Assembly: GCA_963169675.1 (NCBI GenBank) | Contig: CAUJFJ010000040.1 | Span: 1-35,712, forward strand | Length of the DNA stretch: 35,712 nt | Direction: 5' to 3' | From: Bacteroidota bacterium | Lineage (GTDB): Bacteria > Bacteroidota > Bacteroidia > AKYH767-A > OLB10 | Part shown: piece after piece, positions 1 to 9,432 of the stretch | Position numbering within the stretch: position 1 is the stretch's first letter | How the letters are laid out: each line of letters begins with the position of its first letter | Made by a program: the position numbers and the translations under genes | The notes under the pieces: model-generated | What the model was told of the DNA's origin: nothing | Databases searched by the model: none | What the model saw: the letters and a program-made list of their open reading frames with translations, nothing else

Positions 1-622
1 TACTTATGAAACGAAAGTTTTTACCTTATCATTTGATGTCCGCAATAATGATGAAGTTGTGGCAGCGATTCAATCACTTCCCCATGAATGGAAAAAAATT
101 GATGTGCTGGTGACTAATGCTGGTCTTGCATCGGGACTTGCAGCAATTCAGGATGGTGACTTGAGTGATTGGGAGACGATGATAGACACTAATGTCAAAG
201 GGCTGCTCTATGTTACCAAAGCCATTTTACCATTTATGACAGAAAGAAAAAGTGGACACATTATCAATATTGGCTCCATTGCTGGTAAGGAAGCTTATGC
301 TAAAGGGAATGTTTATTGTGCAACCAAACACGCTGTGGATGCATTGTCAAAATCGATGCGAATTGATCTGTTACCTTTTGGAATAAAAGTTACTGCTATA
401 AATCCCGGTGCCGCTGAAACGGAATTCTCCATTGTCAGGTTCAAAGGCGATACCGACAAAGCAGCACAAGTGTACAAAGGATATGAACCACTTAAACCTG
501 AAGATATTGCTGAAGTAATCTATTTCGCAGCAAGCAGACCGGCTCATGTAGTGTTGAATGATATCATCATAACACCACTTGCTCAAGCCAACACTTCCAA
601 TTTCCTTAAAAACACAAATTAA
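1..622 (+). CDS. SDR family NAD(P)-dependent oxidoreductase, 5' end missing
   Basis: Short-chain dehydrogenase/reductase, probably of the YdfG-like group that oxidises 3-hydroxy acids or similar small alcohols with NADP; the substrate is inferred only from overall resemblance. The frame is already open at base 2, so the protein begins before the window and the N-terminal glycine-rich cofactor loop (about 40-50 residues) is not seen. Visible SDR marks are VTNAG (the NAG motif), the catalytic Ser in IGSIAG, and the catalytic Tyr and Lys in YCATK, followed by the usual INPGAAETEF segment. A GTG at 59 could be mistaken for a start but lies inside the fold. The stop is 6 bases before the next gene, so the two are probably cotranscribed. 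The family is certain; the specific reaction is not. Confidence 0.9.
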   Translation, partial: TYETKVFTLSFDVRNNDEVVAAIQSLPHEWKKIDVLVTNAGLASGLAAIQDGDLSDWETMIDTNVKGLLYVTKAILPFMTERKSGHIINIGSIAGKEAYAKGNVYCATKHAVDALSKSMRIDLLPFGIKVTAINPGAAETEFSIVRFKGDTDKAAQVYKGYEPLKPEDIAEVIYFAASRPAHVVLNDIIITPLAQANTSNFLKNTN

Positions 623-628
623 AAACTG

Positions 629-2293
629 ATGCACCGCCTATATCATTTGTTTGCCCTGTTTTTAACTTGCTTCATTTTTGCTTTGGCAGGATGCAGCACT
701 GATACGAAACCAAAAGCAGATGCGATTTATTATAATGGAGTAGTTTATACTCTGAACAATCATTTTACCAAAGCTACAGCATTTGCTGTGTTGAATGGGG
801 CAATTCTTGAAATTGGTTCTGATGCATCAGTAAAAAAATATGAGGCAACAAAAAGAATAGACCTGAACGGCAAATTTGTTTATCCGGGATTGCAAGATGC
901 ACATTGTCATTTTTACGGATACGGAAGTGATCTGGGTAAAATCTGGTTGCTGGGAACTTCTTCTTTCGATGCGATACTTGATACCTTAAATGCCAATAGA
1001 AATGCTATTCGTAATGGCTGGATATTTGGTCGCGGTTGGGATCAGAATGATTGGGAGATCAAAAGTTATCCCGACAAGGCTAAATTGGACCTATTGTTTC
1101 CTGACACTCCGGTATTTTTGTTAAGAATTGATGGGCATGCAGCATTGGTGAACCAAAAAGCTCTTGATATTGCAGGAATCTCACCTGCCACCACAGTCTC
1201 AGGTGGTATAATCGAAAAAAGAAATGGCAGGTTGACCGGAATATTGCTTGACGCAGCTGTAGATATTGTTTACAAAGCTATCCCTCCTATCAGTAAAGAA
1301 AATCAAATTCAAGCTTTACTTCAGGCACAGCAGGATTGTTTTGCCGTAGGTCTTACCTCGGTTACCGATGCAGGAATTGAAAATAGTGGCTTACCCTTTT
1401 CATTAATTCAATTAATTGATTCGTTACAGAAAAGAGATACCCTTAAAATGCGATTGAATGTGATGGCATCTCCTGAAGAAGCTGCCATTTATGTAAAGAA
1501 CGGCAAAATCAAAACTTCATCCTTGTCGGTTCAAAGTTTTAAGCTTTACGCCGATGGTGCATTAGGATCTCGTGGAGCTTGCTTGTTAGAACCTTATAGC
1601 GACCAACCCGGCCATTATGGATTTCTGATCCACACTCCTGAATACCTGGATAGCATGGCCCGAGTGACTGCAGCAATGGGATTTCAATTGAATACGCATT
1701 GCATTGGAGATTCATCTCATCGCTTGATGCTTAAAATTTATGAAAAATATGTGGGTGGTGTAAATGATCATCGCTGGAGAATTGAACATGCTCAGGTGAT
1801 TCATAAAGACGATATCCCTCGATATACCAAAAATAAAATAATTCCAAGTGTGCAACCTGTTCATGCTACATCTGATATGTACTGGGCTGCTGACCGTCTC
1901 GGTGCCGAAAGAGTAAAATATGCCTATGCCTACCAAAAACTTTATAAAGCTGCAGGAGTAATTGCTGCAGGCAGTGATTTTCCTGTTGAGCATATCAATC
2001 CGCTATTCGGCTATTACGCAGCCATTGCAAGAAAAGATCAGAAATCATTTCCTGAAGGTGGTTTTCAAAAAGAAGATGCAATGACCAGAGAAGAAGCTTT
2101 ACGAGCAATGACCATTTGGGCTGCTTATGCAGGATTCAGTGAAAATGAAACAGGTTCGCTTGAAAAGGGTAAGATGGCTGACTTTGTTATTTTTGATGAA
2201 GATCTGCTAACCGTAGATGAATCCAGAATTTACCAGCTGAAAGTCAATGCAACCTATGTAGGTGGCGTAAAAGTGTTTCAACGGGGGAAATAA
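629..2293 (+). CDS. Lipoprotein amidohydrolase of the YtcJ-like family
   Basis: Metal-dependent amidohydrolase (554 aa) predicted to be a lipoprotein: a hydrophobic leader ends in the lipobox LAGC with Cys22, so it should be anchored in the envelope. Family marks are the HxH metal ligands in DAHCHF (about His92 and His94), a further His in NTHCIGD (near 356), RIEHAQ (near 386) and the Asp of GSDFPVEH (near 448). The C-terminal part forms the small beta-sandwich typical of the superfamily (GSLEKGKMADFVIFDED). Relatives hydrolyse amide or formamide-like bonds, but the substrate cannot be told from sequence. It follows the SDR gene by 6 bases. Its last 16 bases overlap the end of the convergent glycosyltransferase gene, with no terminator hairpin between them. 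Confidence 0.9.
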   Translation: MHRLYHLFALFLTCFIFALAGCSTDTKPKADAIYYNGVVYTLNNHFTKATAFAVLNGAILEIGSDASVKKYEATKRIDLNGKFVYPGLQDAHCHFYGYGSDLGKIWLLGTSSFDAILDTLNANRNAIRNGWIFGRGWDQNDWEIKSYPDKAKLDLLFPDTPVFLLRIDGHAALVNQKALDIAGISPATTVSGGIIEKRNGRLTGILLDAAVDIVYKAIPPISKENQIQALLQAQQDCFAVGLTSVTDAGIENSGLPFSLIQLIDSLQKRDTLKMRLNVMASPEEAAIYVKNGKIKTSSLSVQSFKLYADGALGSRGACLLEPYSDQPGHYGFLIHTPEYLDSMARVTAAMGFQLNTHCIGDSSHRLMLKIYEKYVGGVNDHRWRIEHAQVIHKDDIPRYTKNKIIPSVQPVHATSDMYWAADRLGAERVKYAYAYQKLYKAAGVIAAGSDFPVEHINPLFGYYAAIARKDQKSFPEGGFQKEDAMTREEALRAMTIWAAYAGFSENETGSLEKGKMADFVIFDEDLLTVDESRIYQLKVNATYVGGVKVFQRGK

Positions 2294-4221
2294 ATGTTCA
2301 TTTTGAAATCATCAAAATAAACCACCTTACGTTTCTCATTCCAGCAATAAATTTTTATTGTTTCATCGCCTGCAAGTTTATTGGGCAAATCGAAATGCAT
2401 CACCACCGTTGACCATTTGCCTGGTTCCGACAAATACCTGTCGAAGTCTGAGGCCTGCCACGATAATGTTTCATTGTTTTTTTCAATACTGACTACAAGC
2501 TTAGCTCCTGATACAGATTCAGGGCTCATACCTTTGATACTGATATCAACTGAGCTTCCGGCATTTAATTTCAATTCACTAACTGTTCGAAAAAGTCCGG
2601 GACCGAATTCATTCGTGGAGTCAACTTTGATGGCATACTTTCCTGCCGTTACAGCAATACTATCCCGAAATCTTAATTCGTCTTTCCATTCGCCGGTTTC
2701 AAAACCATACGACAATACTGCATCAGGTAGTGCATTCCATACCATTCCGTTCTTGTCTTTTGAATATAAACGTAAACCGGAATTAAAAAAAGAATCCCGT
2801 TCAATGATAAATGGAAATTGCGTTCTTATCAAAGCATCAATTGCAGGGTCATCGTAGGTATTCGAGAATGCAAACAAAAGATAGTTTTTACGACTCTCCG
2901 TGACTAGCCTGTTTAAGGATTTAACTTCAGAATCATTCATTACTGAATTAATTTTAAAGTCAGTCGGATGCTTTAGAATATCCAGATAATACTGCAAATA
3001 ATAAGGATGAAAAACATTTACAACTTTATCCATGCTTGCAGGATCATATTTAACATCCAATTCCTGGATACGTTTTGCTATGCCACGAAACTCACTGAAA
3101 TGAGGTGTTGAATAATACTTTTTCTCTTTTACAGTACTATATGCACCACCGGTTAAAATGACAACCGTAAGAAAAGCAGCCGTTAACCCTTTGGTATTAT
3201 TCGGAATAAACGAAAATATAAATAATAATAAAAACGGAAACGAGAATAAGAGCACGGAATGTTGAAAAACGGGATTTTTATAAATCGAATAAAAGTAGGC
3301 TATGGCAAATGGAGTCAGGAAAAAAAACAGAGCAAGGAAATGATATCTGGTGACCCGTATCTCCTTTTTGTATAGTAATATTGTTCCACTCATGATCATG
3401 GAAAACAAAATCAGCAATTGTCTGGAATCATTAAAAACAAACTCCAGGTATTTCACGAATGCATCACTTTTGGGAGGCCCGAGCCACCCATCAGCACCAC
3501 CTACTCCACCTTTTGCCAGTTGATGTACAAATAAATTGTAGTGAGGCAAATACAATAAAACAATTGCAACACCCGCCAACAAATAAGGCACCAGGGTTTG
3601 TTTCCTGACAAAAAACAATCCTGCCAAACAATACAATCCGGCAGTAATAAAGCTAAAATAGTGATTGTACATACATGCACTGACAGCCAATACGAAACCT
3701 GCCAGATATCCATAAGTCAATTTCTTATTTTCCGGACTGGTAGCAGCTGTCTTAAAAAATGCCGACCAGCAAAAAATCGCAAGCATACTAAAAAATAATC
3801 CGGAACTATAAGGCCGCGCAATCTGACTATAAAGCACAGGATATTCCAGTACTGCCAAAGAAGCTGCTGCTAATAAGGCAGTACTTTGATTGAACCAGAT
3901 TTTACCGGTTCTGTAAAGTAAGTAAACTGCCCCAACCCCTGCTATTGCAAAAGGTAATCTGATTATAAATTCAAAACTTCCCAATATTTTGGTCCAATAG
4001 TAAAGAAACACCTGGACCCCTGCAGGATGAAAATCGGGATAGACACCAAAAAGGACAACATCTTTAAGCGTATCAAAGCGTAACCTCGAGATGGCACTCA
4101 GTTCATCATTAGAAAGTGAGAATCCTGTTAAGCCATGTAATCTCAGATATGCAGCAACACCTAAAATTACAACCAATAAAAACGGTGTACGATCGCTTTG
4201 CTGTAAATTGCCGATATTCAT
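2278..4221 (-). CDS. GT-C family membrane glycosyltransferase (family 39-like) with C-terminal beta domain
   Basis: Polytopic inner-membrane glycosyltransferase of the GT-C fold (647 aa), resembling ArnT/PMT-type enzymes that move a sugar from a polyprenyl-phosphate donor. An Asp-Glu pair in LSNDELSA (about 39-40), in the first outer loop after the first membrane span, is the expected catalytic motif. PDFHPAG (about 62-68) is a second loop motif common in this group. Roughly ten hydrophobic spans run to about residue 360. A soluble region follows; its last 150 residues (about 500-645) look like a jelly-roll, carbohydrate-binding-like sandwich. It is the last gene of the minus-strand run, 6 bases after rlmB. 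Donor and acceptor are unknown. The end overlaps the convergent amidohydrolase gene by 16 bases. Confidence 0.8.
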   Translation of the reverse strand: MNIGNLQQSDRTPFLLVVILGVAAYLRLHGLTGFSLSNDELSAISRLRFDTLKDVVLFGVYPDFHPAGVQVFLYYWTKILGSFEFIIRLPFAIAGVGAVYLLYRTGKIWFNQSTALLAAASLAVLEYPVLYSQIARPYSSGLFFSMLAIFCWSAFFKTAATSPENKKLTYGYLAGFVLAVSACMYNHYFSFITAGLYCLAGLFFVRKQTLVPYLLAGVAIVLLYLPHYNLFVHQLAKGGVGGADGWLGPPKSDAFVKYLEFVFNDSRQLLILFSMIMSGTILLYKKEIRVTRYHFLALFFFLTPFAIAYFYSIYKNPVFQHSVLLFSFPFLLLFIFSFIPNNTKGLTAAFLTVVILTGGAYSTVKEKKYYSTPHFSEFRGIAKRIQELDVKYDPASMDKVVNVFHPYYLQYYLDILKHPTDFKINSVMNDSEVKSLNRLVTESRKNYLLFAFSNTYDDPAIDALIRTQFPFIIERDSFFNSGLRLYSKDKNGMVWNALPDAVLSYGFETGEWKDELRFRDSIAVTAGKYAIKVDSTNEFGPGLFRTVSELKLNAGSSVDISIKGMSPESVSGAKLVVSIEKNNETLSWQASDFDRYLSEPGKWSTVVMHFDLPNKLAGDETIKIYCWNEKRKVVYFDDFKMNIYFPR

Positions 4222-4227
4222 AACTGA

Positions 4228-5001
4228 CTATTTATTCAAACGTTGTCTGATAGCTTCATATAAGATCATGCCCGCAGCAACTGACACATTCAAAGAAGCT
4301 GTTTTGCCAAGAATTGGAATTTTTAACTGACTGTTGCATTTCTTCAAATACTCGGGCGAAATACCATCCTCCTCAGATCCCATGATGATGCAAACCGGAC
4401 CATCGAAATCACCCTGATAAACCGGCAGATTCCCTTTTTCCGTGCATCCAATAATGGTAAAGCCTGATTCACTCAAATAATCAATGGTACTTTTCAGATT
4501 AAATTCTCTGCACAAAGTAATTCTGTTCAGTGCTCCTGCTGATGCTTTAACCGCATCACCGGTTACCAATGCACCACCACGTTGTGGGATTATTACAGCA
4601 TCTACATCAAAACACTCTGCAGTTCTGCAAATGGCTCCAAAATTCCTGACGTCGGTAATCCGGTCCAGCATCAGTACAAGTGGAAATTTCTCCCGTTCAA
4701 AAAGAACTGGGACTATATCTTCCACTTTCTGATAAGTTACATTGCTTAAATAGCAAACTACTCCCTGATGGGTTTTACGGGTTAAACGGTTCAGTTTTTC
4801 AACCGGAACTGCTGTATAAACAATGTTATGTTTTTTTAATAAATCCTTGAGCTCCCGAATAAGCGGATTATTCAAATCGCGCTGAATAAATATTCGTTCT
4901 ACTTCTTTTCCTGAATCAATGGCTTCAATAACTGGCCTGATTCCAAATATCATCATCTCGTCGTCACGTTCAGCAGACGGACGTTCATTAAATTGTCTCA
5001 T
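4228..5001 (-). CDS. rlmB: 23S rRNA (guanosine-2'-O)-methyltransferase RlmB (SpoU family)
   Basis: SAM-dependent SPOUT methyltransferase (257 aa) that, by family, methylates the 2'-O of G2251 in 23S rRNA. The N-terminal substrate-binding domain starts at MIFGIRPVIEAI (about 17-28). The three SpoU motifs are present: NFGAICRTA (about 120-128, with the catalytic Arg), GSEEDGI (about 208-214) and SLNVSVAAG (about 236-244), which build the knot that binds SAM. The chosen ATG overlaps the stop of the GWxTD gene by one base (TAATG), which favours it over the internal Met16 or Met17. The related TrmH family shares these motifs, but the length and N-terminal domain fit RlmB. Confidence 0.93.
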   Translation of the reverse strand: MRQFNERPSAERDDEMMIFGIRPVIEAIDSGKEVERIFIQRDLNNPLIRELKDLLKKHNIVYTAVPVEKLNRLTRKTHQGVVCYLSNVTYQKVEDIVPVLFEREKFPLVLMLDRITDVRNFGAICRTAECFDVDAVIIPQRGGALVTGDAVKASAGALNRITLCREFNLKSTIDYLSESGFTIIGCTEKGNLPVYQGDFDGPVCIIMGSEEDGISPEYLKKCNSQLKIPILGKTASLNVSVAAGMILYEAIRQRLNK

Positions 5002-6263
5002 TAGTTATTTTCATTTACAACTCTTCCATCCCTCCACGAATCAACAGCACGATACCACGGCATTTCATAATAATTACTTCTGCGCAGTTTATAATCGTTA
5101 TTGGTAAAAGGATTAAAAAGTTTATCGAAGGTAAAATTCAACGGACCATAGGAATAATTCTGACTGTAATTCCAGGTTTCAGATTCATTAGTGCGATAGA
5201 TAGTATTTGGGGGGCCAAAAATGATGTAGATTAACCCACGATCCGATTTCCATCCTTCCAGATAAGAGGTAAAAAACCGATTCGCCAACTGTACCCTGGA
5301 ATAATAATTCCGAATTAAAACCCTGGCACGCTCTCTGTTTCCGGCCATCTTCAACCAAAATTCATCGACAGCCTGTTTCTGATTTTTACTGTTACTGATT
5401 TTATCAAACTCTTCCCGAGTGGTTAAAAATCTGATGGATTCAATTAAACTGGCAGCATCGGTGAGCTTTGGAAAATCTTCATCGAATCTAAAAATGGTGA
5501 ATCCTTCTTTGACCATCGTGTCATACTGAAAATGATAAATGCCCGGCTTATCAAGAATATATTCTTCCCGGTTGGCGACATCAAGAAGTTGAAACCCATC
5601 AGAAGAATAACTTAAAGGTTTTGCCATATCATTTCCAAATGGCGGCGAAGTCAATCCATATCTGTTTTTAAAATATCTCACATAAAGTTTGCGGGTTTCA
5701 TTTTCAGAAGTAAGAATTCTGATCCTTTCCTCTCTATCGGTAATTGAAGAAACCATAGGTTTCCCGGTACGCATATCTATTGCAATGAAATTATCCGGCG
5801 ATTGCTGACCTGTTCTGTCCATGGTAATAAAACTCCCCACTGCCTGCCTCCGGTTAAAATCAGTTAACAAGACATTCAATACATAATTCGCACTATCAGG
5901 TGCATGCACATCAAAATAACCGGTTGCTTTGCTTAGTGAATCAGTTGGTTGCTGCAGCACAAAATTAATCTGTCCTGAATCTAATAATTGCTTCGATTCA
6001 TAATCACGATAAAGTTCATAAGTAAAACCGTATTCAGCCATAAAACCTAATGAATCATCAGCTTTCATAAACAGAAGCTCAGAGGCATCCAGATTGAAAA
6101 ACACACGACAGGTATCGCCTTTCAGATTATAAACCTTGTATTCGGGATAAATGAAATTCAAACCCGGAGCAACTAAATAGGCCAGATTCTGATTACTCAG
6201 TTTCTTGCTTCCTGAGCAGGAAACAAGTGCAAAAATGGTTATGAGTAATAAATATTTTCTCAT
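5001..6263 (-). CDS. GWxTD domain-containing lipoprotein
   Basis: Envelope lipoprotein (420 aa) with a GWxTD domain, a family found mainly in Bacteroidota and relatives whose biochemical role is not established. The leader ends in a lipobox-like VSC (Cys16). The C-terminal third carries the defining segment YLEGWKSDRGLIYIIFGPP (near 335-353), where the signature reads GWKSD instead of GWxTD, followed by ETWNY. The middle is beta-rich without recognisable motifs. The start overlaps the stop of rmuC by 4 bases (ATGA) and the stop overlaps the rlmB start by 1 base, so translation is probably coupled along this run. Confidence 0.88.
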   Translation of the reverse strand: MRKYLLLITIFALVSCSGSKKLSNQNLAYLVAPGLNFIYPEYKVYNLKGDTCRVFFNLDASELLFMKADDSLGFMAEYGFTYELYRDYESKQLLDSGQINFVLQQPTDSLSKATGYFDVHAPDSANYVLNVLLTDFNRRQAVGSFITMDRTGQQSPDNFIAIDMRTGKPMVSSITDREERIRILTSENETRKLYVRYFKNRYGLTSPPFGNDMAKPLSYSSDGFQLLDVANREEYILDKPGIYHFQYDTMVKEGFTIFRFDEDFPKLTDAASLIESIRFLTTREEFDKISNSKNQKQAVDEFWLKMAGNRERARVLIRNYYSRVQLANRFFTSYLEGWKSDRGLIYIIFGPPNTIYRTNESETWNYSQNYSYGPLNFTFDKLFNPFTNNDYKLRRSNYYEMPWYRAVDSWRDGRVVNENN

Positions 6264-7633
6264 GATTTTTTTTCCGGTAATAATTGCTCATCATCATCTG
6301 AGGATAACTTATCATCCAGGTAATTGGCAGGTATCGATTTAGATGCATTTGCTCCCAGATTTTTTATTTTCTGCACAGCATTAATCAAATTTCCTTTCCC
6401 TGTTGCTAATTTATTCTTGGCAGATTCCCAACTGCGATGCGACATCTCAATCTGATCACCCACCTTTTCAAAATCAGCCAGCAAACCTACAAATTTATCA
6501 TACAGTGCTCCTCCCTGACGAGCAATTTCCAATGCATTTTTATTCTGATACTCTAGTTTCCATAAATGTGCTATCGTTCGTAAAGTAGCCAATAAGGTAG
6601 ATGTACTTACAATTACAATATTATGCTCAAAGGCTTCATTGAACAATTCGGGATCATGCTGAATGGCTGCAGAAAAAGCTGGCTCAATGGGCATAAACAG
6701 CAATACGAAGTCGAGTGTTTTAATATCATACAGTTGCTGATACTTTTTCTCACCTAAACCTTTGATGTGTCTTCTTAAAGAAATTATATGTTCTTTTATT
6801 GCCAGTGCTCGTTCTTCTGGTGTATCGGCATTGGCATATCTTTCATAAGCTACCAGTGATACTTTGGAATCAATGATGATGGTTTTATTTTCCGGTAAAC
6901 GAATTAAAACATCGGGCTGCAGTCGGCGGCCTTCATCAGAGGTCATGCTTGATTGAACGGTGTATTCTCTGTCCTTTACCAGCCCTGAACGCTCTAAAAT
7001 AGTTTCAAGAATTACTTCACCCCAGTTTCCTTGAGTTTTGACCTGGCCTTTTAAAGCAGCAGTTAAATTTCGGGCTTCATCGCCGATACTTTTATTCATC
7101 TCCTGCAACAATTTCAATTGCTCCTTCAGCGATTGATTCTCCCGAATGCTTTCTTTATGTGTAGTATCAACAGTAGTTTCAAACTTTTCAATTTTCTCTT
7201 TCAACGGATTCAGAATATCGGTTAGCTTATCCGAATGCTGTTGCTGGATCATGCGTGAATTATCGAAAATAATTTTGCTGGCAATATTTTCAAATTGCTC
7301 TTTTATTTTTTTATGCAGATCTTCTAATTCTGCTTTCTGGTTATCCAGCTTTTCCATCAATCCCTTATTAACGGTTTCCAAACGGGAAATTTCAATATTG
7401 AATGAAGTGGCTTTTTCACGATTGGTATAGGATTCCCTTTTAAAATCATCAACCGCCGATCGTAAATCATTCACTTTTTGTTCCAGCACCAGCTTGTCAT
7501 TGCTCATAGAAACATATTCATCAACTGAAAAAGGCGACACATAATTAAACTTCGATTTGGCATAAAACCAACCGATTGCTCCTCCGATCAACAGACCGGC
7601 AATGAGAAAAATAAAAGTTGCAATTGTATCCAT
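6260..7633 (-). CDS. rmuC: DNA recombination protein RmuC
   Basis: RmuC family protein (457 aa). Family knowledge: in E. coli RmuC limits inversions at short inverted repeats and the domain has a restriction-nuclease-like fold. The N-terminus has one membrane span (about 4-25, with a GLLIGGAIGWFY segment). A long charged coiled coil follows (about 40-185) and then the RmuC domain (about 190-420), including GNWGEVILETILERSGL, QPDVLIRLPENKTIIIDSK and FMPIEPAFSAAI. The DVLIRLP...IIIDSK spacing is compatible with the nuclease core. The tail is acidic. It is 43 bases downstream of the BamA-like gene and overlaps the GWxTD gene by 4 bases. Confidence 0.93.
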   Translation of the reverse strand: MDTIATFIFLIAGLLIGGAIGWFYAKSKFNYVSPFSVDEYVSMSNDKLVLEQKVNDLRSAVDDFKRESYTNREKATSFNIEISRLETVNKGLMEKLDNQKAELEDLHKKIKEQFENIASKIIFDNSRMIQQQHSDKLTDILNPLKEKIEKFETTVDTTHKESIRENQSLKEQLKLLQEMNKSIGDEARNLTAALKGQVKTQGNWGEVILETILERSGLVKDREYTVQSSMTSDEGRRLQPDVLIRLPENKTIIIDSKVSLVAYERYANADTPEERALAIKEHIISLRRHIKGLGEKKYQQLYDIKTLDFVLLFMPIEPAFSAAIQHDPELFNEAFEHNIVIVSTSTLLATLRTIAHLWKLEYQNKNALEIARQGGALYDKFVGLLADFEKVGDQIEMSHRSWESAKNKLATGKGNLINAVQKIKNLGANASKSIPANYLDDKLSSDDDEQLLPEKKS

Positions 7634-7676
7634 AACAGACTTTAGAGGCTTTAAAATTAGTGATTCCTGAGGAGCT

Positions 7677-9425
7677 TCAGAAATAATTGATCAATCCGAA
7701 ATGAACTTTTGCTGTTTTAAAGCGAATTGGATTGTCGAATTCCTTGCCTAATGCATAATTGAAAGAGAATATCCCCAGTTTTGTCTCAAAGGTAATTCCG
7801 GCCCCAAATCCAATCGGATCATCCTGAGTATAAGCACTTCCCGAATTTCGCTCATACCACCCTTGATTTAAGAAAACAAACAAATAGGAGTTTTGTTCGA
7901 GCAAGTATCGGATCTCCACTTTTCCAACAGCATACAGGGATGCAGTCAGCGATTCTTCATCAAATCCACGTAATGTACGCAATCCACCGAAGCGATAAAG
8001 TTCATTATCGAAGGTGTTTTCACCCGATAAAGCAGCTCCCATAACACCAATATTCACCACATTTCGCTTAAAAAACGGGATGTAATAATCGAATATGAGC
8101 TCGCCATTGTATTGCACTGACTTCAACTCCAGCGAATCGTAAACGGTTTGATTCAATTTGCTGTTTTTTTCAATGGTTTTGTTACCGGCCGATGCGGTGA
8201 GCTCCAGGCTATATCCCTTGCGGGGATTAAACCGGTAATCGAGATTGGCAGATTTATAACCAATACCATATGAGGTGAGTCTTACATCGGCAAACGAAGG
8301 AAGAACGGTGGTGTTTTCAAAGGCTTTGGTAGAAAGTAAATTCGACTTTTTATCAGTCACAAAAGCCTTCAGATAATTGCCTCCTTTCAATAAAAATTGC
8401 ACCCCACCACCAAGAGTCACTTCAAGGTAAGAAGTATCTTTTTTATAGATACCAAGATTAAAGTCTAGTCCGAATTGAGATGAAAAAATAAAAGGATAAT
8501 TGGTACGAACTTTCAAGTCCTGCGTTTTTGCCTGAGGTTGTTTCCAGTTCAAATCAAAAAGTTCGCCCCTTCCAAAGGATGAAAGTAAACGGATTCTCAG
8601 ATCTCCTGTGATCTGTATTTTTCCGGAACCTGAATTATCCGGCAATACCCCTATAACACCATCAATCTGACTGGCTTTTTTATCATCCAATGCTAAAATT
8701 AAACGGGCTTTATCTTCCACAAAAACCACACTAAACGGACGAACTTCTGTTACCATAGGCAACTCACGGACTCTGCTTCCTACTTTTTTAACCAACGATT
8801 CATTGTAGATATCGCCGGGTTTCATGGATAAGTAATTGGTCAGGTATTTTTGTGAAAGGCGTGAACTTCCTTTCACAATTACACTGTCAATGGTCACCAG
8901 TCTTTCACTCTGCAAAAACAAGGATGCAGAAACCTGTGCACCATCAAACTCGAAATTATCGTAAACGAGACTTGCAAACGGATATCCGTGATTTTCGCAA
9001 TATTCCAGAATGCGTTTGTTTAAATCGTTTATTCCTTTGACAGATACTGGTTTATTGTCGTAAAATTTTTCTCTGAATCCTGTTTCAGTTAACAGACCTT
9101 CATCCAGATTTCCATTCTTCAAATGCATCCAGTTGTATGCAACACCGGAATATATTTGTGCGAATAAAGTATCGTTGGAAAGATAAAATGTATCTGCTGA
9201 AGCAGCCAGATATCCAAAATCATAAAGAGAAACCAGAATTCGTTCAACGGATCGCTTTCCCTCTTCCATTCCGGTAATCTGACTTTCTGTAGTCAGTTTT
9301 CTTAAAACGGAATTTGGCACCGAATCGATTGTTGCTTTAAAATATTTTTGCGCCAGCGAATCATTGATAGTAAAAAAAGCTATCGCCAATGCTACTCCGG
9401 CTATTTTCAGGTAAAGCCCCATCAT
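7677..9425 (-). CDS. BamA/TamA-like outer membrane protein (POTRA plus surface-antigen barrel)
   Basis: Outer-membrane protein of the Omp85 group (582 aa from the chosen start). A signal peptide (about residues 1-26, ending DSLAQ) is followed by POTRA-like modules in the first 250 residues (e.g. RLVTIDSVIVKGSSRLSQKY and YNESLVKKVGSRVRELP). The rest is a 16-strand-type barrel with the conserved FGGLRTLRGFDEESL segment and a C-terminal aromatic (NYF), as expected for Bam-assembled proteins. The frame is open up to 9602, but the upstream 59 residues overlap ung and do not resemble a leader. The tandem ATG at 9425/9422 begins exactly at the signal peptide, 7 bases after the ung stop. It is shorter than essential BamA (usually near 800 aa with five POTRAs), so a TamA-like or accessory role is likelier. 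Confidence 0.85.
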   Translation of the reverse strand: MMGLYLKIAGVALAIAFFTINDSLAQKYFKATIDSVPNSVLRKLTTESQITGMEEGKRSVERILVSLYDFGYLAASADTFYLSNDTLFAQIYSGVAYNWMHLKNGNLDEGLLTETGFREKFYDNKPVSVKGINDLNKRILEYCENHGYPFASLVYDNFEFDGAQVSASLFLQSERLVTIDSVIVKGSSRLSQKYLTNYLSMKPGDIYNESLVKKVGSRVRELPMVTEVRPFSVVFVEDKARLILALDDKKASQIDGVIGVLPDNSGSGKIQITGDLRIRLLSSFGRGELFDLNWKQPQAKTQDLKVRTNYPFIFSSQFGLDFNLGIYKKDTSYLEVTLGGGVQFLLKGGNYLKAFVTDKKSNLLSTKAFENTTVLPSFADVRLTSYGIGYKSANLDYRFNPRKGYSLELTASAGNKTIEKNSKLNQTVYDSLELKSVQYNGELIFDYYIPFFKRNVVNIGVMGAALSGENTFDNELYRFGGLRTLRGFDEESLTASLYAVGKVEIRYLLEQNSYLFVFLNQGWYERNSGSAYTQDDPIGFGAGITFETKLGIFSFNYALGKEFDNPIRFKTAKVHFGLINYF

Positions 9426-9432
9426 CCGGTTA

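Noticed and set aside
59-61. GTG start for the first SDR gene
   Set aside because: The frame is open upstream to the window edge with SDR-like residues (FTLSFDVRNNDEV), so the gene is truncated by the window and not started here.
2381-2857. 158-codon plus-strand frame inside the glycosyltransferase gene
   Set aside because: Antisense shadow of a conserved gene; no motif, signal peptide or promoter.
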